From contig NZ_NPKN01000007.1 of assembly GCF_008329435.1 (NCBI RefSeq), positions 62,001-126,000 on the forward strand: DNA of 64,000 nucleotides. Reading direction: 5' to 3'. The position numbers were made by a program, and so were the translations under genes. Under the pieces are notes generated by a model. The model saw only the letters and a program-made list of their open reading frames with translations. It had not been told where the DNA came from and ran no database searches. Shown here one piece after another: positions 8,525-17,509 of the stretch. This stretch comes from Rhodanobacter sp. T12-5 (GTDB lineage Bacteria; Pseudomonadota; Gammaproteobacteria; Xanthomonadales; Rhodanobacteraceae). How positions within the stretch are numbered: the first letter of the stretch is position 1; the number at the start of each line of letters is the position of its first letter.

Positions 8525-10209
8525 CACATGGCTCCGGATTCGTTGTCAAAGGGTTTGATGGATTGCGGCACCACGCGCGCTCCAAAGTCGCGCTTCAGCG
8601 CCTGCACCAGCGGATCGTCCTCGATCGCCTGTTCGGCAGCTGCCTGGGCGCTGTCGCGTGCCTGCGCGGCGCGAGCCGCCGGCGTCTGCACGCCTGCCGC
8701 CTGGTCCTGGCTGACGAAACGCAGGCGGATGCGCTCGCCCAGCGCGTTGCCAACGCGTTCCTCCATCTGGCTGACCATCGGCTCGACCGCCATGCTCATG
8801 TGCGCCGGCTGCAACGCCAGCACCAGGGTCTGGCCATCACGCTCACGCAGCACGGCATTCTGCGCCAGCACGCTGAACGGACCACGCAAGCCGGCGCGCT
8901 CGATCAATGACTCCCAATCCGGCAAGCCATGGGCATCGCGCGCCACCGGAGCGGCGGCAACTGGCGCGGGAGTGGGTGTCGGTGCCACGCGCGGAGTCGG
9001 CGCTTCGGCTGCACGTGTCGGCGCAGCTGGCGACCGTGAAGCCTGCGCGTCCACCGCCGAGCGTGGCGCGGCCGACTGGCTGCTCGCCGACGGTCGCTCG
9101 ACGCGTGCCGCCGATGAGCCATCGCCGGGACGGAACGCCAGCATGCGCAGCATAGCCATCTCGAAACCCGTTCGCGCATCCGGCGCCAGTGCAAGGTCAC
9201 GGCGGCCGGAGGTGGCGATCTGGTAGTACAGCTGCACGTCTTCCGGCGTGATCCGCTCCGCCAGCGACGACAGGCTGCCGTCGTCCTCGCCTTCCTCGTC
9301 GGGACGATAGCCGGGAATCAGCTGGATCAACTGCAACCGGTGCAGCACGCTGGCGATGTCGTCCAGCACGCCGCCGAAGTCGGGCGAGTACGAGGCGATC
9401 TGCGTGCACTCGGCCAGCAGCCGCTCGCCGTCGCCGGCGGCCAGCGCATCAAGCACACCGAGCACCTGACCGCGCGCGACGCTGCCGAGCATGGTGCGCA
9501 CGTCGTCCGCATGCAGCGCACCGCCGCCATAGGCGATCGCCTGGTCCAGCAACGACAGGCCGTCGCGTAGCGAACCGTCCGCGGCGCGGGCCAGCTCGCC
9601 GATCGCGCTGTCTTCATAGGCGATGTTCTCGGCACCGAGGATGTGCCGCATCTGGCCGGAGATCTGCTCGGGCAGCAGCCGCTTCAGGTTGAACTTCAGG
9701 CAACGCGACAGCACCGTCACCGGCAGTTTCTGCGGATCGGTGGTGGCCAGCAGGAACTTCACGTGCGGCGGCGGCTCTTCCAGCGTCTTCAGCAGCGCGT
9801 TGAACGCGTTCTTCGACAGCATGTGCACCTCGTCGACCAGGTACACCTTGAAGCGGCCGCGCGACGGCGCGTACTGCGCGTTCTCGATCACCTCGCGCAC
9901 GTCGTCCACGCCGGTGTTGCTGGCCGCGTCGATCTCCAGCAGGTCGACGAAGCGCCCCTCGTCCACCGCCGTGCACACCGAACACTCGCCGCAGGGATCG
10001 GCCGACTGCCCGCGCTCGCAGTTCAGCGACTTGGCGAAGATGCGCGCGATGGTGGTCTTGCCGACGCCGCGGGTGCCGGTGAACAGATAGGCATGGTGCA
10101 TGCGCCCGGTTTCGAGCGCATTGGTGAGCGCGCGCACCACGTGTTCCTGCCCGACCAGTTCGGCGAACTTGCGCGGGCGCCACTTGCGGGCGAGTACCTG
10201 ATAAGACAT
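8524..10209 (-). CDS. dnaX: DNA polymerase III subunit tau/gamma
   Basis: 561 residues from the ATG at 10209 (MSYQVLARKWRPRKFAELVG), which is the family N-terminus; the open frame extends 12 codons further but without homology. It is the clamp-loader ATPase that also ties the polymerase to the helicase. P-loop GTRGVGKTT lies at residues 45-53, zinc-binding cysteines at 64, 73, 76 and 79, Walker B LVDEVHML near 126, and the sensor SRC motif near 167. After a Pro/Ala-rich linker (about 385-430) comes a tau-type C-terminal domain. I did not see an A-rich slippery heptamer of the E. coli kind, so a separate gamma form is not predicted. Confidence 0.96.
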   Translation of the reverse strand: MSYQVLARKWRPRKFAELVGQEHVVRALTNALETGRMHHAYLFTGTRGVGKTTIARIFAKSLNCERGQSADPCGECSVCTAVDEGRFVDLLEIDAASNTGVDDVREVIENAQYAPSRGRFKVYLVDEVHMLSKNAFNALLKTLEEPPPHVKFLLATTDPQKLPVTVLSRCLKFNLKRLLPEQISGQMRHILGAENIAYEDSAIGELARAADGSLRDGLSLLDQAIAYGGGALHADDVRTMLGSVARGQVLGVLDALAAGDGERLLAECTQIASYSPDFGGVLDDIASVLHRLQLIQLIPGYRPDEEGEDDGSLSSLAERITPEDVQLYYQIATSGRRDLALAPDARTGFEMAMLRMLAFRPGDGSSAARVERPSASSQSAAPRSAVDAQASRSPAAPTRAAEAPTPRVAPTPTPAPVAAAPVARDAHGLPDWESLIERAGLRGPFSVLAQNAVLRERDGQTLVLALQPAHMSMAVEPMVSQMEERVGNALGERIRLRFVSQDQAAGVQTPAARAAQARDSAQAAAEQAIEDDPLVQALKRDFGARVVPQSIKPFDNESGAM

Positions 10210-10285
10210 GACTACCAACGTTGGGGCAAAGGTTGATTGTGCCAAGTCGCGGGGGGCAAGTCAGTAAAGCCTGCCCCAAAATGGC

Positions 10286-10395
10286 GGCGGCCCCGCCAGC
10301 CACACCCCGGCACCCGAACCATTCGCTACCGTTGCTTCCTTCCGGACCTGGCGGAGTTTGCGAACTATCGTCGCGGGGGGACCGACGGGGCCACC
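10286..10395 (-). ncRNA. ffs: 4.5S RNA of the signal recognition particle
   Basis: About 110 nt. On the minus strand the conserved core AGGTCCGGAAGGAAGCA is present, including the GGAA tetraloop and the asymmetric loop that bind Ffh. The ends pair over 9 bp (GGTGGCCCC with GGGGCCGCC), and the flanks fold back as in bacterial 4.5S RNAs. It directs Ffh to nascent inner-membrane proteins. Ends are set by the terminal helix and may be off by a few bases. Confidence 0.93.
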
Positions 10396-10465
10396 ATGGA
10401 CGTCAAGCAATAATGCTTGGTTTACTGCTGCGCCGGCCAGCAAGGCCGTCGCATGACTCGAATTC

Positions 10466-10555
10466 TGGCGGAGAGAGCGGGATTCGAACCCGCGATAGGT
10501 TTTACCCTATACACACTTTCCAGGCGTGCTCCTTCAACCACTCGGACACCTCTCC
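10466..10555 (-). tRNA. tRNA-Ser (anticodon GGA)
   Basis: 90 nt including an encoded CCA. The acceptor stem GGAGAGG pairs with the 3' CTCTCC, the D-arm has GAGTGGTTGAAGGAG, the anticodon loop CTGGAAA reads GGA, a long variable arm follows, and the T-arm is GCGGGTTCGAATCCCGC. Discriminator base G73 is as expected for serine. It decodes UCC/UCU. Confidence 0.96.
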
Positions 10556-10673
10556 GTATAACTTTTTCGCACCACGCTCACCGAGCGGGATTGTTCGGCT
10601 CATCCTGAGCCTCACCCCTCACTGGCGTTCGGAACTTCTCTGGCGGCTGTCCTTGTCGTTCCAGACGAATTTG

Positions 10674-10747
10674 TCGAACCCGCGATAGGTTTTACCCTAT
10701 ACACAACTCCAGCGGCACCCTTCATTCAACCACCCGGACACCTCTCC
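10674..10747 (-). pseudogene. decayed 5' portion of a second tRNA-Ser
   Basis: A 32-nt stretch (10674-10705) is identical to the intact tRNA-Ser next door, from the T-loop back through the variable arm. The rest, to the acceptor 5' strand GGAGAGGTGTCCG, is similar with substitutions and a small length change around the anticodon stem. The 3' half of the T-stem and the 3' acceptor strand are missing, replaced by unrelated sequence ending near 10674, so it cannot fold into a tRNA. It lies 118 bp upstream of the intact gene on the same strand. This suggests tandem duplication followed by decay. Confidence 0.82.
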
Positions 10748-10839
10748 GCAATGAAATCCTCTTTGCCGGCAATCCAGCCATCAAAGAGTCGGTAAGAATA
10801 GCGTCAGGGCCCCATACAGGCAAGCGAACAGGCGCTGAT

Positions 10840-11598
10840 TCAGCCAGCGTCGGCCCGGGGCTCCGCCGGGGCGTGCAAGGCGACATGCTCGCCCGGACCG
10901 GCGATGCGGTAACCGAGCGAGGCCAGCGCCGTGCCGTCCGCCTCGCTGCCGTAGTGGTACAGCAGCAGCCGGGCGCGCAAGGCATCGGGATACTCGCGCT
11001 CGATGTCGTCGATGCCGGTGTGCGACGGGTTGCCCACCAGGCTGCAGTCGTGCGCGATTAGCTCGCCGCTACCGGCATGGCGCGCCAGCACCTCCGGGAT
11101 CGGCCGGGTGTCGCCGGTATAGACGAAGCTGCCGTTCAGTGCCAAGCCGTATGAGGTTCCGGGGACGTGATGGCGGGTGGCGAAAACGTCGAACCACAGC
11201 CCGTCCAGCCAGAAGCCACGCGTGCACGGCACCAACCTGAACGCTTCCCAGAAATTCGCGCCGCCCTCGGCGAGGACACCGGGGTAGTCGGCGACCCGTG
11301 CCTGCAGCCACGGCATCAGCGCGGCGTGGACGAACAGCCGGGTGGTGCCGCGCAGGTGCGGGTCGAACCACAGGCGGATGAACAGTTGCTCCAGTCCGGC
11401 CACGTGGTCCATGTGGGTATGCGTGATGAACACGGCCGGCGGCAACGCGTCGTACGCCGCCATGTAGCGGTCGAGCGTGTCGGGGCCGCAGTCGACCAGC
11501 AGCAAAGGCACGCCGGCACGCTCCAGCACCACCGCTGATGAGCCCAATGCCACCGCGTGGGCGGCGCCCACGCCGAGAAAGTTCAGATGCCAGTTCAT
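10840..11598 (-). CDS. MBL-fold metallo-hydrolase
   Basis: 252 residues. The metal-binding motif HTHMDH is at about residues 60-65 (VFITHTHMDHVAGLE), followed by further ligands in FATRHHVPG, VYTGDTRPI and LIAHDCSLVG, an order resembling RNase Z-like or phosphodiesterase-like MBL proteins. The RNase Z exosite is not evident, so the substrate is left open. The start overlaps the kdkA stop (ATGA), so the two are coupled, but a functional link to lipopolysaccharide is not demonstrated. Confidence 0.85.
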   Translation of the reverse strand: MNWHLNFLGVGAAHAVALGSSAVVLERAGVPLLLVDCGPDTLDRYMAAYDALPPAVFITHTHMDHVAGLEQLFIRLWFDPHLRGTTRLFVHAALMPWLQARVADYPGVLAEGGANFWEAFRLVPCTRGFWLDGLWFDVFATRHHVPGTSYGLALNGSFVYTGDTRPIPEVLARHAGSGELIAHDCSLVGNPSHTGIDDIEREYPDALRARLLLYHYGSEADGTALASLGYRIAGPGEHVALHAPAEPRADAG

Positions 11599-12326
11599 GG
11601 GTTGAGCGTACGCCCGTAGCGATACAGCAGCGGTTGCCAGATGCTCTTCTCGAATGTCGCCTCATCCTGGCCGACTGCCCCGAGCTTGAGCAATGAACGG
11701 CGCAGTCGCAACAGGTTGGCCCGCTGCCACGCCACCGCCGACGTCCGCTGGCGACCGCGATCGAAGTCGATCAAATACAGTCCGTTCGGCGCCACCAGCA
11801 CATTGTGCGCATTCAGATCGGCATGCCAGATGCCGTCGCGATGGAAGCGCGCCACCAGCGCCCCGACCTCCTCCGCCAGCTCGCCATCCAGCCGTCCTGC
11901 CGCCAGGCACTCGGCCAGCGTCTGTGCATCGGCGATGCGGCGGGTGATCAGGTCGGCGCCGTAGAACGGGCCATGCCGGCAGTAACGCGCGGCAACCACG
12001 GCCGGCCCGGGCAACCCAAGCCGGGCGATCTCGGCCAGCAAGCGAAACTCCATGAACGGCCGCGTGCGATCGGCGCCAGTCCACAAATAACGATCACCCA
12101 TCAGCGTGGCGACCAAGCCGCCGCGACGATAGTGGCGCAACACGCATTCGCCCGCCGGCGTGGCGATGATCGCCACGCCGCCACGGCCACCGGACTGCGT
12201 GCGCAAGGCATCGCGGTCGCGCCAGTAATCCGCGGCAAACCACTCATGTCCGACTTGTAGCGACACCGCCGCGTCGAACAGAATCGCGCCTTCGGCATCG
12301 CTGTTGATTCGTTCCTGCATCATCAT
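11595..12326 (-). CDS. kdkA: 3-deoxy-D-manno-octulosonic acid (Kdo) kinase
   Basis: 241-243 residues depending on which of three successive ATG codons is used. KdkA phosphorylates Kdo on lipid A inner core at the inner-membrane cytoplasmic face, replacing a second Kdo in Haemophilus, Xanthomonas and relatives. The kinase-like signature IWHADLNAHNVLVAP (about residues 168-182) contains the catalytic Asp, and LIDFDRGRQR follows. The N-terminal FAADYWRDRDALRTQSGGRG and GGLVATLMGDRYLWTG segments are typical. It is divergent from a heptosyltransferase gene, fitting an inner-core assembly locus. Confidence 0.93.
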   Translation of the reverse strand: MMMQERINSDAEGAILFDAAVSLQVGHEWFAADYWRDRDALRTQSGGRGGVAIIATPAGECVLRHYRRGGLVATLMGDRYLWTGADRTRPFMEFRLLAEIARLGLPGPAVVAARYCRHGPFYGADLITRRIADAQTLAECLAAGRLDGELAEEVGALVARFHRDGIWHADLNAHNVLVAPNGLYLIDFDRGRQRTSAVAWQRANLLRLRRSLLKLGAVGQDEATFEKSIWQPLLYRYGRTLNP

Positions 12327-12361
12327 GCCCGGTGACTGTCACCGATTCTAACCCAGGCCTC

Positions 12362-13399
12362 ATGACAACCCTTTCCTCGATCTGCCTGCTGCGCACCTCC
12401 GCCATCGGCGACGTGACGCACGTGGTGCCGCTGGTGCGCACGCTGCAAGAGGCGTGGCCGCACACCTCGCTGACGTGGGTTGTCGGCAAACTCGAGCGCA
12501 AGCTGGTCGGCGACCTGCCGGACGTGGAATTCGTCACCTTCGACAAGGCCGCCGGCTGGGCCGGCATGCGCGCCGTGCATGCGGCGCTGCGCGGGCGACG
12601 TTTCGACGCGCTGCTGCAGATGCAGGTGGCGCTGCGCTCGAACCTGCTCAGCCTGGGCATCAAGGCCGACCGGCGCATCGGCTACGACCACGCCCGCGCG
12701 AAGGACTTGCACGGCCTGGTGGTCAACGAACGCATCCCGGCGCGAACCGGCGAGCATGTGCTCGACGCGATCGGCAGCTTCTGCGAACCGCTGGGACTGA
12801 CGCAGACCCAAGTACGCTGGGACATCCCGGTTCCCGACGAGGCCCACGCCTGGGCCGCCGAACAGCTGCCCGGCGACACGCCCACCCTGCTGGTCAGCCC
12901 CACCTCCAGCCACGCGTTGCGCAACTGGCGGCCGGAGCGCTATGCCGCGGTGATCGACCACGCCGCCTCCCGCGGCTGGCGCGTGGCGCTGGTCGGCGGC
13001 CCGTCCTCGTTCGAGCGCGAAATGGCCGACGCCGTGCTGGCGGCATGCAAAGCGCCGCCGCTGGACCTCACCGGCAAGGACACGCTGAAGAAACTGCTGG
13101 CCTTGCTCGGTCGCGCCCAGCTGCTGCTGACCCCCGACTCCGGCCCGATGCACATGGCCAACGCGGTGGGCACCCGCGTGCTCGGCCTGCACGCGGCAAG
13201 CAATCCGAACCGCTCCGGCCCCTACTCCGACCGCCGCTGGTGCGTCGACAAATACGACGAAGCGGCGCGCAAGTACCTGGGCAAACCGGCCAGCGAGATC
13301 CCGTGGGGCAGCAAGATCGAGAAGCCCGGCGTGATGGACCTGATCGGCGTGGACGACGTGATCGAACGCTTCGAAGCCGCCGCGAAGAGCGAGGAGTGA
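12362..13399 (+). CDS. glycosyltransferase family 9, heptosyltransferase
   Basis: 345 residues from the ATG at 12362; a GTG 30 bp upstream would leave almost no room for the divergent promoters. The N-terminal LLRTSAIGDVTHVVPLVR and C-terminal LLTPDSGPMHMANAVGTRVL (starting near residue 258) are GT9 hallmarks of ADP-heptose:LPS heptosyltransferases, which add L,D-heptose to the inner core in the cytoplasm. The SNPNRSGPYSDRRWCVDKYDE segment is usual for the RfaC/RfaF-like group in Xanthomonadales. The neighbouring kdkA supports a core role; which heptose it adds is not determined. Confidence 0.9.
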   Translation: MTTLSSICLLRTSAIGDVTHVVPLVRTLQEAWPHTSLTWVVGKLERKLVGDLPDVEFVTFDKAAGWAGMRAVHAALRGRRFDALLQMQVALRSNLLSLGIKADRRIGYDHARAKDLHGLVVNERIPARTGEHVLDAIGSFCEPLGLTQTQVRWDIPVPDEAHAWAAEQLPGDTPTLLVSPTSSHALRNWRPERYAAVIDHAASRGWRVALVGGPSSFEREMADAVLAACKAPPLDLTGKDTLKKLLALLGRAQLLLTPDSGPMHMANAVGTRVLGLHAASNPNRSGPYSDRRWCVDKYDEAARKYLGKPASEIPWGSKIEKPGVMDLIGVDDVIERFEAAAKSEE

Positions 13400-13403
13400 G
13401 CGG

Positions 13404-13467
13404 AGAGGAATGAGAAACGAGAGAAGAGCTACGGATTGCGAGCCTTTCTCTCGTTTCTCACTCCTCT
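13404..13467. repeat. palindromic intergenic repeat, copy 2
   Basis: Inverted repeat with 22-nt arms (13404-13425 and 13446-13467), one mismatch and a 20-nt loop. It sits between the convergent heptosyltransferase and DUF6165-like genes. The arm core (GA[AG]TGAGAAACGAGAG) is nearly the same as in copy 1. It begins 4 bp after the heptosyltransferase stop and probably acts as a terminator here. Confidence 0.8.
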
Positions 13468-13471
13468 TCCC

Positions 13472-13873
13472 TCACTTCTGCTGTCGGTAATCCTGGTACG
13501 ACTTTTCCTCGACCAACTGCGATCCGAGCTTGAGGTTGATCTCGCGCTTGAACGCGGCGCGCTCGTCGTTGCGGAAATAGACCGCACGCGCCAGCTCGAT
13601 GAATTCCCGGTCGAACTCCTGCGCACGCTCCTTCAGGCGGATCCTGTCCTCGATATCCCACAGCAGTTCGTTCACTGCCAGCAGGCGCGCGCGCTCGTCG
13701 GAAACATCGGTCTGCGAAGCCGCATCGTTGGCCCAGGTCGCGTTGAGCAGATCCAGCTCGTTGCGCACATTGGCCAGCTTGGCGTCGTCGGTGATCCGGC
13801 GCGACTTGATTTCGAGGATGGTGATCTTGTCGATCAATTCGCCGTAGGACACCGGGGTCTGGATCAGGCTCAT
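13472..13873 (-). CDS. DUF6165-like small protein
   Basis: 133 residues, predicted cytoplasmic and mostly helical, with a high density of charged residues and no membrane segment. The N-terminus SLIQTPVSYGELIDKITILE and the central LLWDIEDRIRLKERAQEFD segment resemble small proteins annotated DUF6165 beside LPS core genes in Xanthomonadales; this assignment is from memory. Its start overlaps the ammonia-lyase stop by 4 bp, suggesting coupled translation. Function is unknown. Confidence 0.75.
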   Translation of the reverse strand: MSLIQTPVSYGELIDKITILEIKSRRITDDAKLANVRNELDLLNATWANDAASQTDVSDERARLLAVNELLWDIEDRIRLKERAQEFDREFIELARAVYFRNDERAAFKREINLKLGSQLVEEKSYQDYRQQK

Positions 13874-15792
13874 GCGCTTGGCTCCGTTGAAGAGGCTTGA
13901 TGACGGAACGCGCCCTGCTGCACCAGCGCGCAAATCGCACGCACGTCGCCGTCCATCGCGCGGTCGCGATGAATGAAGCCGATGTGCTGGCGCAGGATCG
14001 CGTGGGCCTCGCACACGGCGGCGCCGGCGTGGAAATCCTCCGCATTGGCCAGTGCAGCGCCAAGCTGCTGCACTTCGGCGACGAACTGCGCGTGGTGCGA
14101 CTGGTCTTCGCGCGGCGCGTTGCTGATTTTCGCCGCCAGCGCCTGCCAGCCACCGCGGCTCGCCAGGCGACGCGCCGCGTTCAACATCGCCTGGCGGTAA
14201 TCCAGCGCCTGCGCCGCGGTATACAGCTCCAGCGCCAGCACGTGGCCGAGATCGTCGATCATCTCGAGTACGTGGCGTGCCTCGTTGGCGCCCATCGACA
14301 CGTGGTCCTCGGCGTTCGCGCTGGTCGGCACCGAATACACGCTGGCCGGATGTGCCCGCGTGGCCAGGTCGTTGACCAGGGCAGCGGCGGTGTACTGCAC
14401 GATCATGAAGCCGGAATCGGTGCCGTCCTCGTTGCCGGTGAGAAAGGCTGGCAGGCCGTCGTTGGTGGCCGAATCGACCAGCTTGTTGAGGCGGCGCTCG
14501 GAGATCGACGCCAGCACCGGAATCGCCGCCTTCACATAACTCATCGCCAGCGCCAGCGGCATGCCGTGGAAGTGGCCGGCCGAGATCACCTGCTCCTCGA
14601 TGAACTGCGCGCCCTCGTTGTCCGGGAAGATCAACGGGTTGTCGGTGACCGCGTTCAGCTCGATGTCGAACACCCGGCACGCCTGCGCCCACGCATCGCG
14701 CACCGCACCGTGAACCTGCGGCATGCAGCGCAGGCTGTAGGCATCCTGCGGCTGGTGCTTCTTGCCGCCCTTGAACGGCAGGAAGCGGCTGTAGAACGCT
14801 TCGCGGCCATGACGCTGGTTGACCGGCACCCAGTCCCAGCCGATGTCGAAGCTGAGCGCCTGGTCGTCCGGTTCGCTCCATGCCTCGGCACTCCAGGATT
14901 TGAAGCGCGGTACCAGGTGATAGGGAATATCCACCAAGGTCGAACCGGCCAGCAAGTCGCGCACATGCGCTGCGGTTTCCACCTGCCCAGGATGCGGACG
15001 CAACGCGTGCACTTCGGGACGCAGCGCGCCGCTGCGGCCGGCAAAAGCGTCCAGCGTCATCGACGCGGCCAGGTCGGCGGTATCCAGCAACCGCTCCAGA
15101 GAATCCAGCGCCAGCACGCCGGTCGCCAGCATCTGCGCGGTGCCGTTGTTGAGCGCCAGGCCTTCCTTGAACGACAGCCGGATCGGCGCCAGCCCGGCGC
15201 GCTTCAGCGCCTCGGCGCCGTGCATCCGCTCGCCCCGATAAAACGCCTCGCCACCGCCAAGCAGCACGATCGCCAGATGCGACAGCGGCGCCAGGTCGCC
15301 ACTGGCTCCCACCGACCCCTTCTCCGGAACCACCGGCACCACGCCGGCGTTGAGCATCGCGGTCAGCGCTTCGAGCGTGCTCACGCGAATGCCCGAGTGA
15401 CCGCGCATCAGCGTATTGATGCGGATCAGCAACATCGCCCGAACCACGTCTTCGCCGAACGGCTTACCCACGCATACCGCATGGGTGATGATCAGGTTGT
15501 GCTGCAGTTCTTCCAGCAGGGTCCCTTCGGACGCATGCGGATTGCCACCGGGCAGTTCATCGCGCACACGATGCGCGCCCAGCAGCTTGTCGGCATTGCT
15601 GCCGAAGCCAGTGGTGACGCCGTAGGTCGGTTCGCCGCAACTGACCTTGGCGGCGAGGAAATCGGCAGCGCGCTGCACGCGCTCGAGTCCGGCGGGGGCC
15701 AGTGAAACCTTGTTGCCGTGGCGTGCCACCGCCACCAACTGGGCGCGGGTGAGGCTGTTGCCGTCGAGGACGATGGTATCGGTTGTGCTCAC
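13870..15792 (-). CDS. enlarged histidine/aromatic amino acid ammonia-lyase
   Basis: 640 residues against about 510 for ordinary HutH. The MIO cofactor motif is intact: Ala163-Ser164-Gly165 in GSVGASGDLAPLSHL. YGVTTGFGSN (57-66), ELQHNLIITHAV and LNAVTDNPLIF are also present. The YSLRCMPQVHG motif (352-362) is separated from the upstream LLAGS by about 60 residues instead of about 15, so there is a roughly 45-residue insertion near 288-345. There is also a C-terminal extension of about 70-80 residues. No hutU, hutI or hutG is nearby. The gene lies with LPS core genes instead, so assimilation of histidine is not the obvious role. Confidence 0.88.
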   Translation of the reverse strand: MSTTDTIVLDGNSLTRAQLVAVARHGNKVSLAPAGLERVQRAADFLAAKVSCGEPTYGVTTGFGSNADKLLGAHRVRDELPGGNPHASEGTLLEELQHNLIITHAVCVGKPFGEDVVRAMLLIRINTLMRGHSGIRVSTLEALTAMLNAGVVPVVPEKGSVGASGDLAPLSHLAIVLLGGGEAFYRGERMHGAEALKRAGLAPIRLSFKEGLALNNGTAQMLATGVLALDSLERLLDTADLAASMTLDAFAGRSGALRPEVHALRPHPGQVETAAHVRDLLAGSTLVDIPYHLVPRFKSWSAEAWSEPDDQALSFDIGWDWVPVNQRHGREAFYSRFLPFKGGKKHQPQDAYSLRCMPQVHGAVRDAWAQACRVFDIELNAVTDNPLIFPDNEGAQFIEEQVISAGHFHGMPLALAMSYVKAAIPVLASISERRLNKLVDSATNDGLPAFLTGNEDGTDSGFMIVQYTAAALVNDLATRAHPASVYSVPTSANAEDHVSMGANEARHVLEMIDDLGHVLALELYTAAQALDYRQAMLNAARRLASRGGWQALAAKISNAPREDQSHHAQFVAEVQQLGAALANAEDFHAGAAVCEAHAILRQHIGFIHRDRAMDGDVRAICALVQQGAFRHQASSTEPSA

Positions 15793-15847
15793 TGCTGCCT
15801 CATGGATGGATTGCGTCGTCTGTCATGGATCACCGGGAAGGTGGCAC

Positions 15848-17227
15848 TCACCCCATCGCCGCGGCCTGCTCCAGCTCCACCCGCAGCGTCTTGACCAGTT
15901 CGCTGCGCGCCACTTCGAACTGATCCTCGCGGCGCAGATCCTTCACCGTGACCACGCCCTTGGCGATCTCTTCCTCGCCCAGCACCACCACGAAACGGAT
16001 ACCGGCACGGTCGGCGTACTTGAACTGCTTGCCGAGCTTGCCGCCTTCCAGCACCACTTCGGTGGCGATGCCGGCGCCGCGCAGTTCGCCGGCCAGCGCC
16101 AGGTAGGCCGGCAGCTGCGTCGCATCCATCTGGGTGACCAGTACATCGACCGTGCTGGCGGCGGTGTTGATCAGGCCCGCATCGCGCAGTTGCCAGTACA
16201 GCCGGGTCAGGCCGATCGAGATGCCGACGCCGGGCAGGTGCGACTTGGTGTACTGGCCGGCCAGGTTGTCGTAGCGGCCACCCGAGCAGATCGAGCCGAT
16301 CTGCGGATGATCGTTCAAGGTGGTCTCATAGACCGTGCCGGTGTAGTAGTCGAGACCGCGGGCGATCGACAGGTTCAGGGCGTAGTGCGTTTCCGGCACG
16401 CCGAAAGCGCGGATCAGGTTCAACACTTCCTTCAATTCGTCGCGGCCCTGCTCCATCGCCTCCGGGCCGGCACCAAGTACGTCGAGCTTGTCGAGCGCGT
16501 CCTGCAGCGAGGTCGAGCGCACCTGCACGAAGGCGAGGATCTTCTGCACCACGTCGGCAGCCAACCCGAAGGCCTCACCAGTCAGGGTAGTGCGCACGGC
16601 GTCCGCGCCGCGCTTGTCCAGCTTGTCCACTTCGCGCAGCACCAGCATCTGCTGTTCGCCGCCGACTACCCCCAAGCTCTCGAAGTAGCCGCGCATCAGC
16701 TTGCGGTTGTTGAGCTGGATGGTGAACGGCCCGATCGCCAGCTCGCGGAACACGCTGTAGATCACCGCCGGGACCTCGGCGTCGTAGCGCACCGACAACG
16801 CGTCCTTGCCGATCACGTCGATGTCGCACTGGTAGAACTCGCGGAAACGGCCGCGCTGCGCGCGCTCGCCGCGATACACCTTCTGCATCTGGTAACGGCG
16901 GAACGGGAAACTCAGGTCGCGTTCGTGCTCGGCCACGTAGCGCGCCAGCGGCACGGTCAGGTCGAAGCGCAACGCCAGCTCCGGCGTACCCTCGTCGGCC
17001 TTGCCCAGTGCGCCGGTGGACTGCACGAAGTACACCTGCCGCTCGGTCTCGCCGCCGGTCTTGGTCAACAGCACGTCGGAGTATTCGATCACCGGCGTCT
17101 CGACGGGAAGGAAGCCGAAACGCTCGTAGTTGCGGCGGATCACGTCGAGCATGCGCTGGAACGCGATCTGGTCGAGCGGCAGCAACTCGAGCACGCCGGG
17201 CATGGTGCGGGCCGGGGTAAGCGCCAT
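15848..17227 (-). CDS. hisS: histidyl-tRNA synthetase
   Basis: 459 residues, class II synthetase charging tRNA-His. Motif 2 [15 protein letters not shown] sequence is present ([18 protein letters not shown] near residues 124-141) and the histidine-A motifs [13 protein letters not shown] (about 289-301) and [13 protein letters not shown] (about 314-326) are intact. The C-terminal anticodon-binding domain includes [19 protein letters not shown]. It is upstream of the ammonia-lyase on the same strand with about 55 bp between. It is divergent from tRNA-Pro, with a 165-bp gap. Confidence 0.97.
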   Translation of the reverse strand: MALTPARTMPGVLELLPLDQIAFQRMLDVIRRNYERFGFLPVETPVIEYSDVLLTKTGGETERQVYFVQSTGALGKADEGTPELALRFDLTVPLARYVAEHERDLSFPFRRYQMQKVYRGERAQRGRFREFYQCDIDVIGKDALSVRYDAEVPAVIYSVFRELAIGPFTIQLNNRKLMRGYFESLGVVGGEQQMLVLREVDKLDKRGADAVRTTLTGEAFGLAADVVQKILAFVQVRSTSLQDALDKLDVLGAGPEAMEQGRDELKEVLNLIRAFGVPETHYALNLSIARGLDYYTGTVYETTLNDHPQIGSICSGGRYDNLAGQYTKSHLPGVGISIGLTRLYWQLRDAGLINTAASTVDVLVTQMDATQLPAYLALAGELRGAGIATEVVLEGGKLGKQFKYADRAGIRFVVVLGEEEIAKGVVTVKDLRREDQFEVARSELVKTLRVELEQAAAMG

Positions 17228-17350
17228 GGAATCCTCTACTGACGGTGGGAATATTCCGTCTGGCGCGGGAGCGCGCGACGGCAGCCGTCAAGATTAACAG
17301 AACGCCATCAGCCTTCCCCAGCACGTTTGTCGACCGGAGCATCGAACCTG

Positions 17351-17379
17351 TTGCCAAGCTCCCGATCCGCGATTAAGAT
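17351..17379 (+). promoter_or_regulatory. sigma-70-type promoter for tRNA-Pro
   Basis: TTGCCA (17351-17356) and TAAGAT (17374-17379) are separated by 17 bp and lie 13 bp upstream of the mature tRNA 5' end. That spacing is right for a short leader. No discriminator GC-box typing was attempted. Confidence 0.65.
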
Positions 17380-17392
17380 ACGCGGCTTCCCA

Positions 17393-17469
<77 letters not shown>

Positions 17470-17484
17470 AGAATTCGCGATTTA

Positions 17485-17509
17485 GGCCATCTTCACGGGT
17501 GGCCTTTTT
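17485..17509 (+). terminator. intrinsic terminator of tRNA-Pro
   Basis: A 7-bp stem GGCCATC/GGTGGCC (one G-U pair) is followed directly by TTTTT, 16 bp after the tRNA end. This is a standard rho-independent form. Confidence 0.8.

Noticed and set aside
8524..10209. Programmed frameshift site in dnaX for a gamma form
   Set aside because: I found no A-rich slippery heptamer followed by a stem-loop of the E. coli kind in the linker region.
10221..10688. A 155-codon open frame across the 4.5S RNA and tRNA-Ser
   Set aside because: It overlaps two well-supported RNA genes and its translation is not protein-like.
10674..10747. The tRNA-Ser fragment as an integrase att site
   Set aside because: It retains the 5' and middle parts of the tRNA and not the 3' end, and no integrase or mobile genes are nearby.
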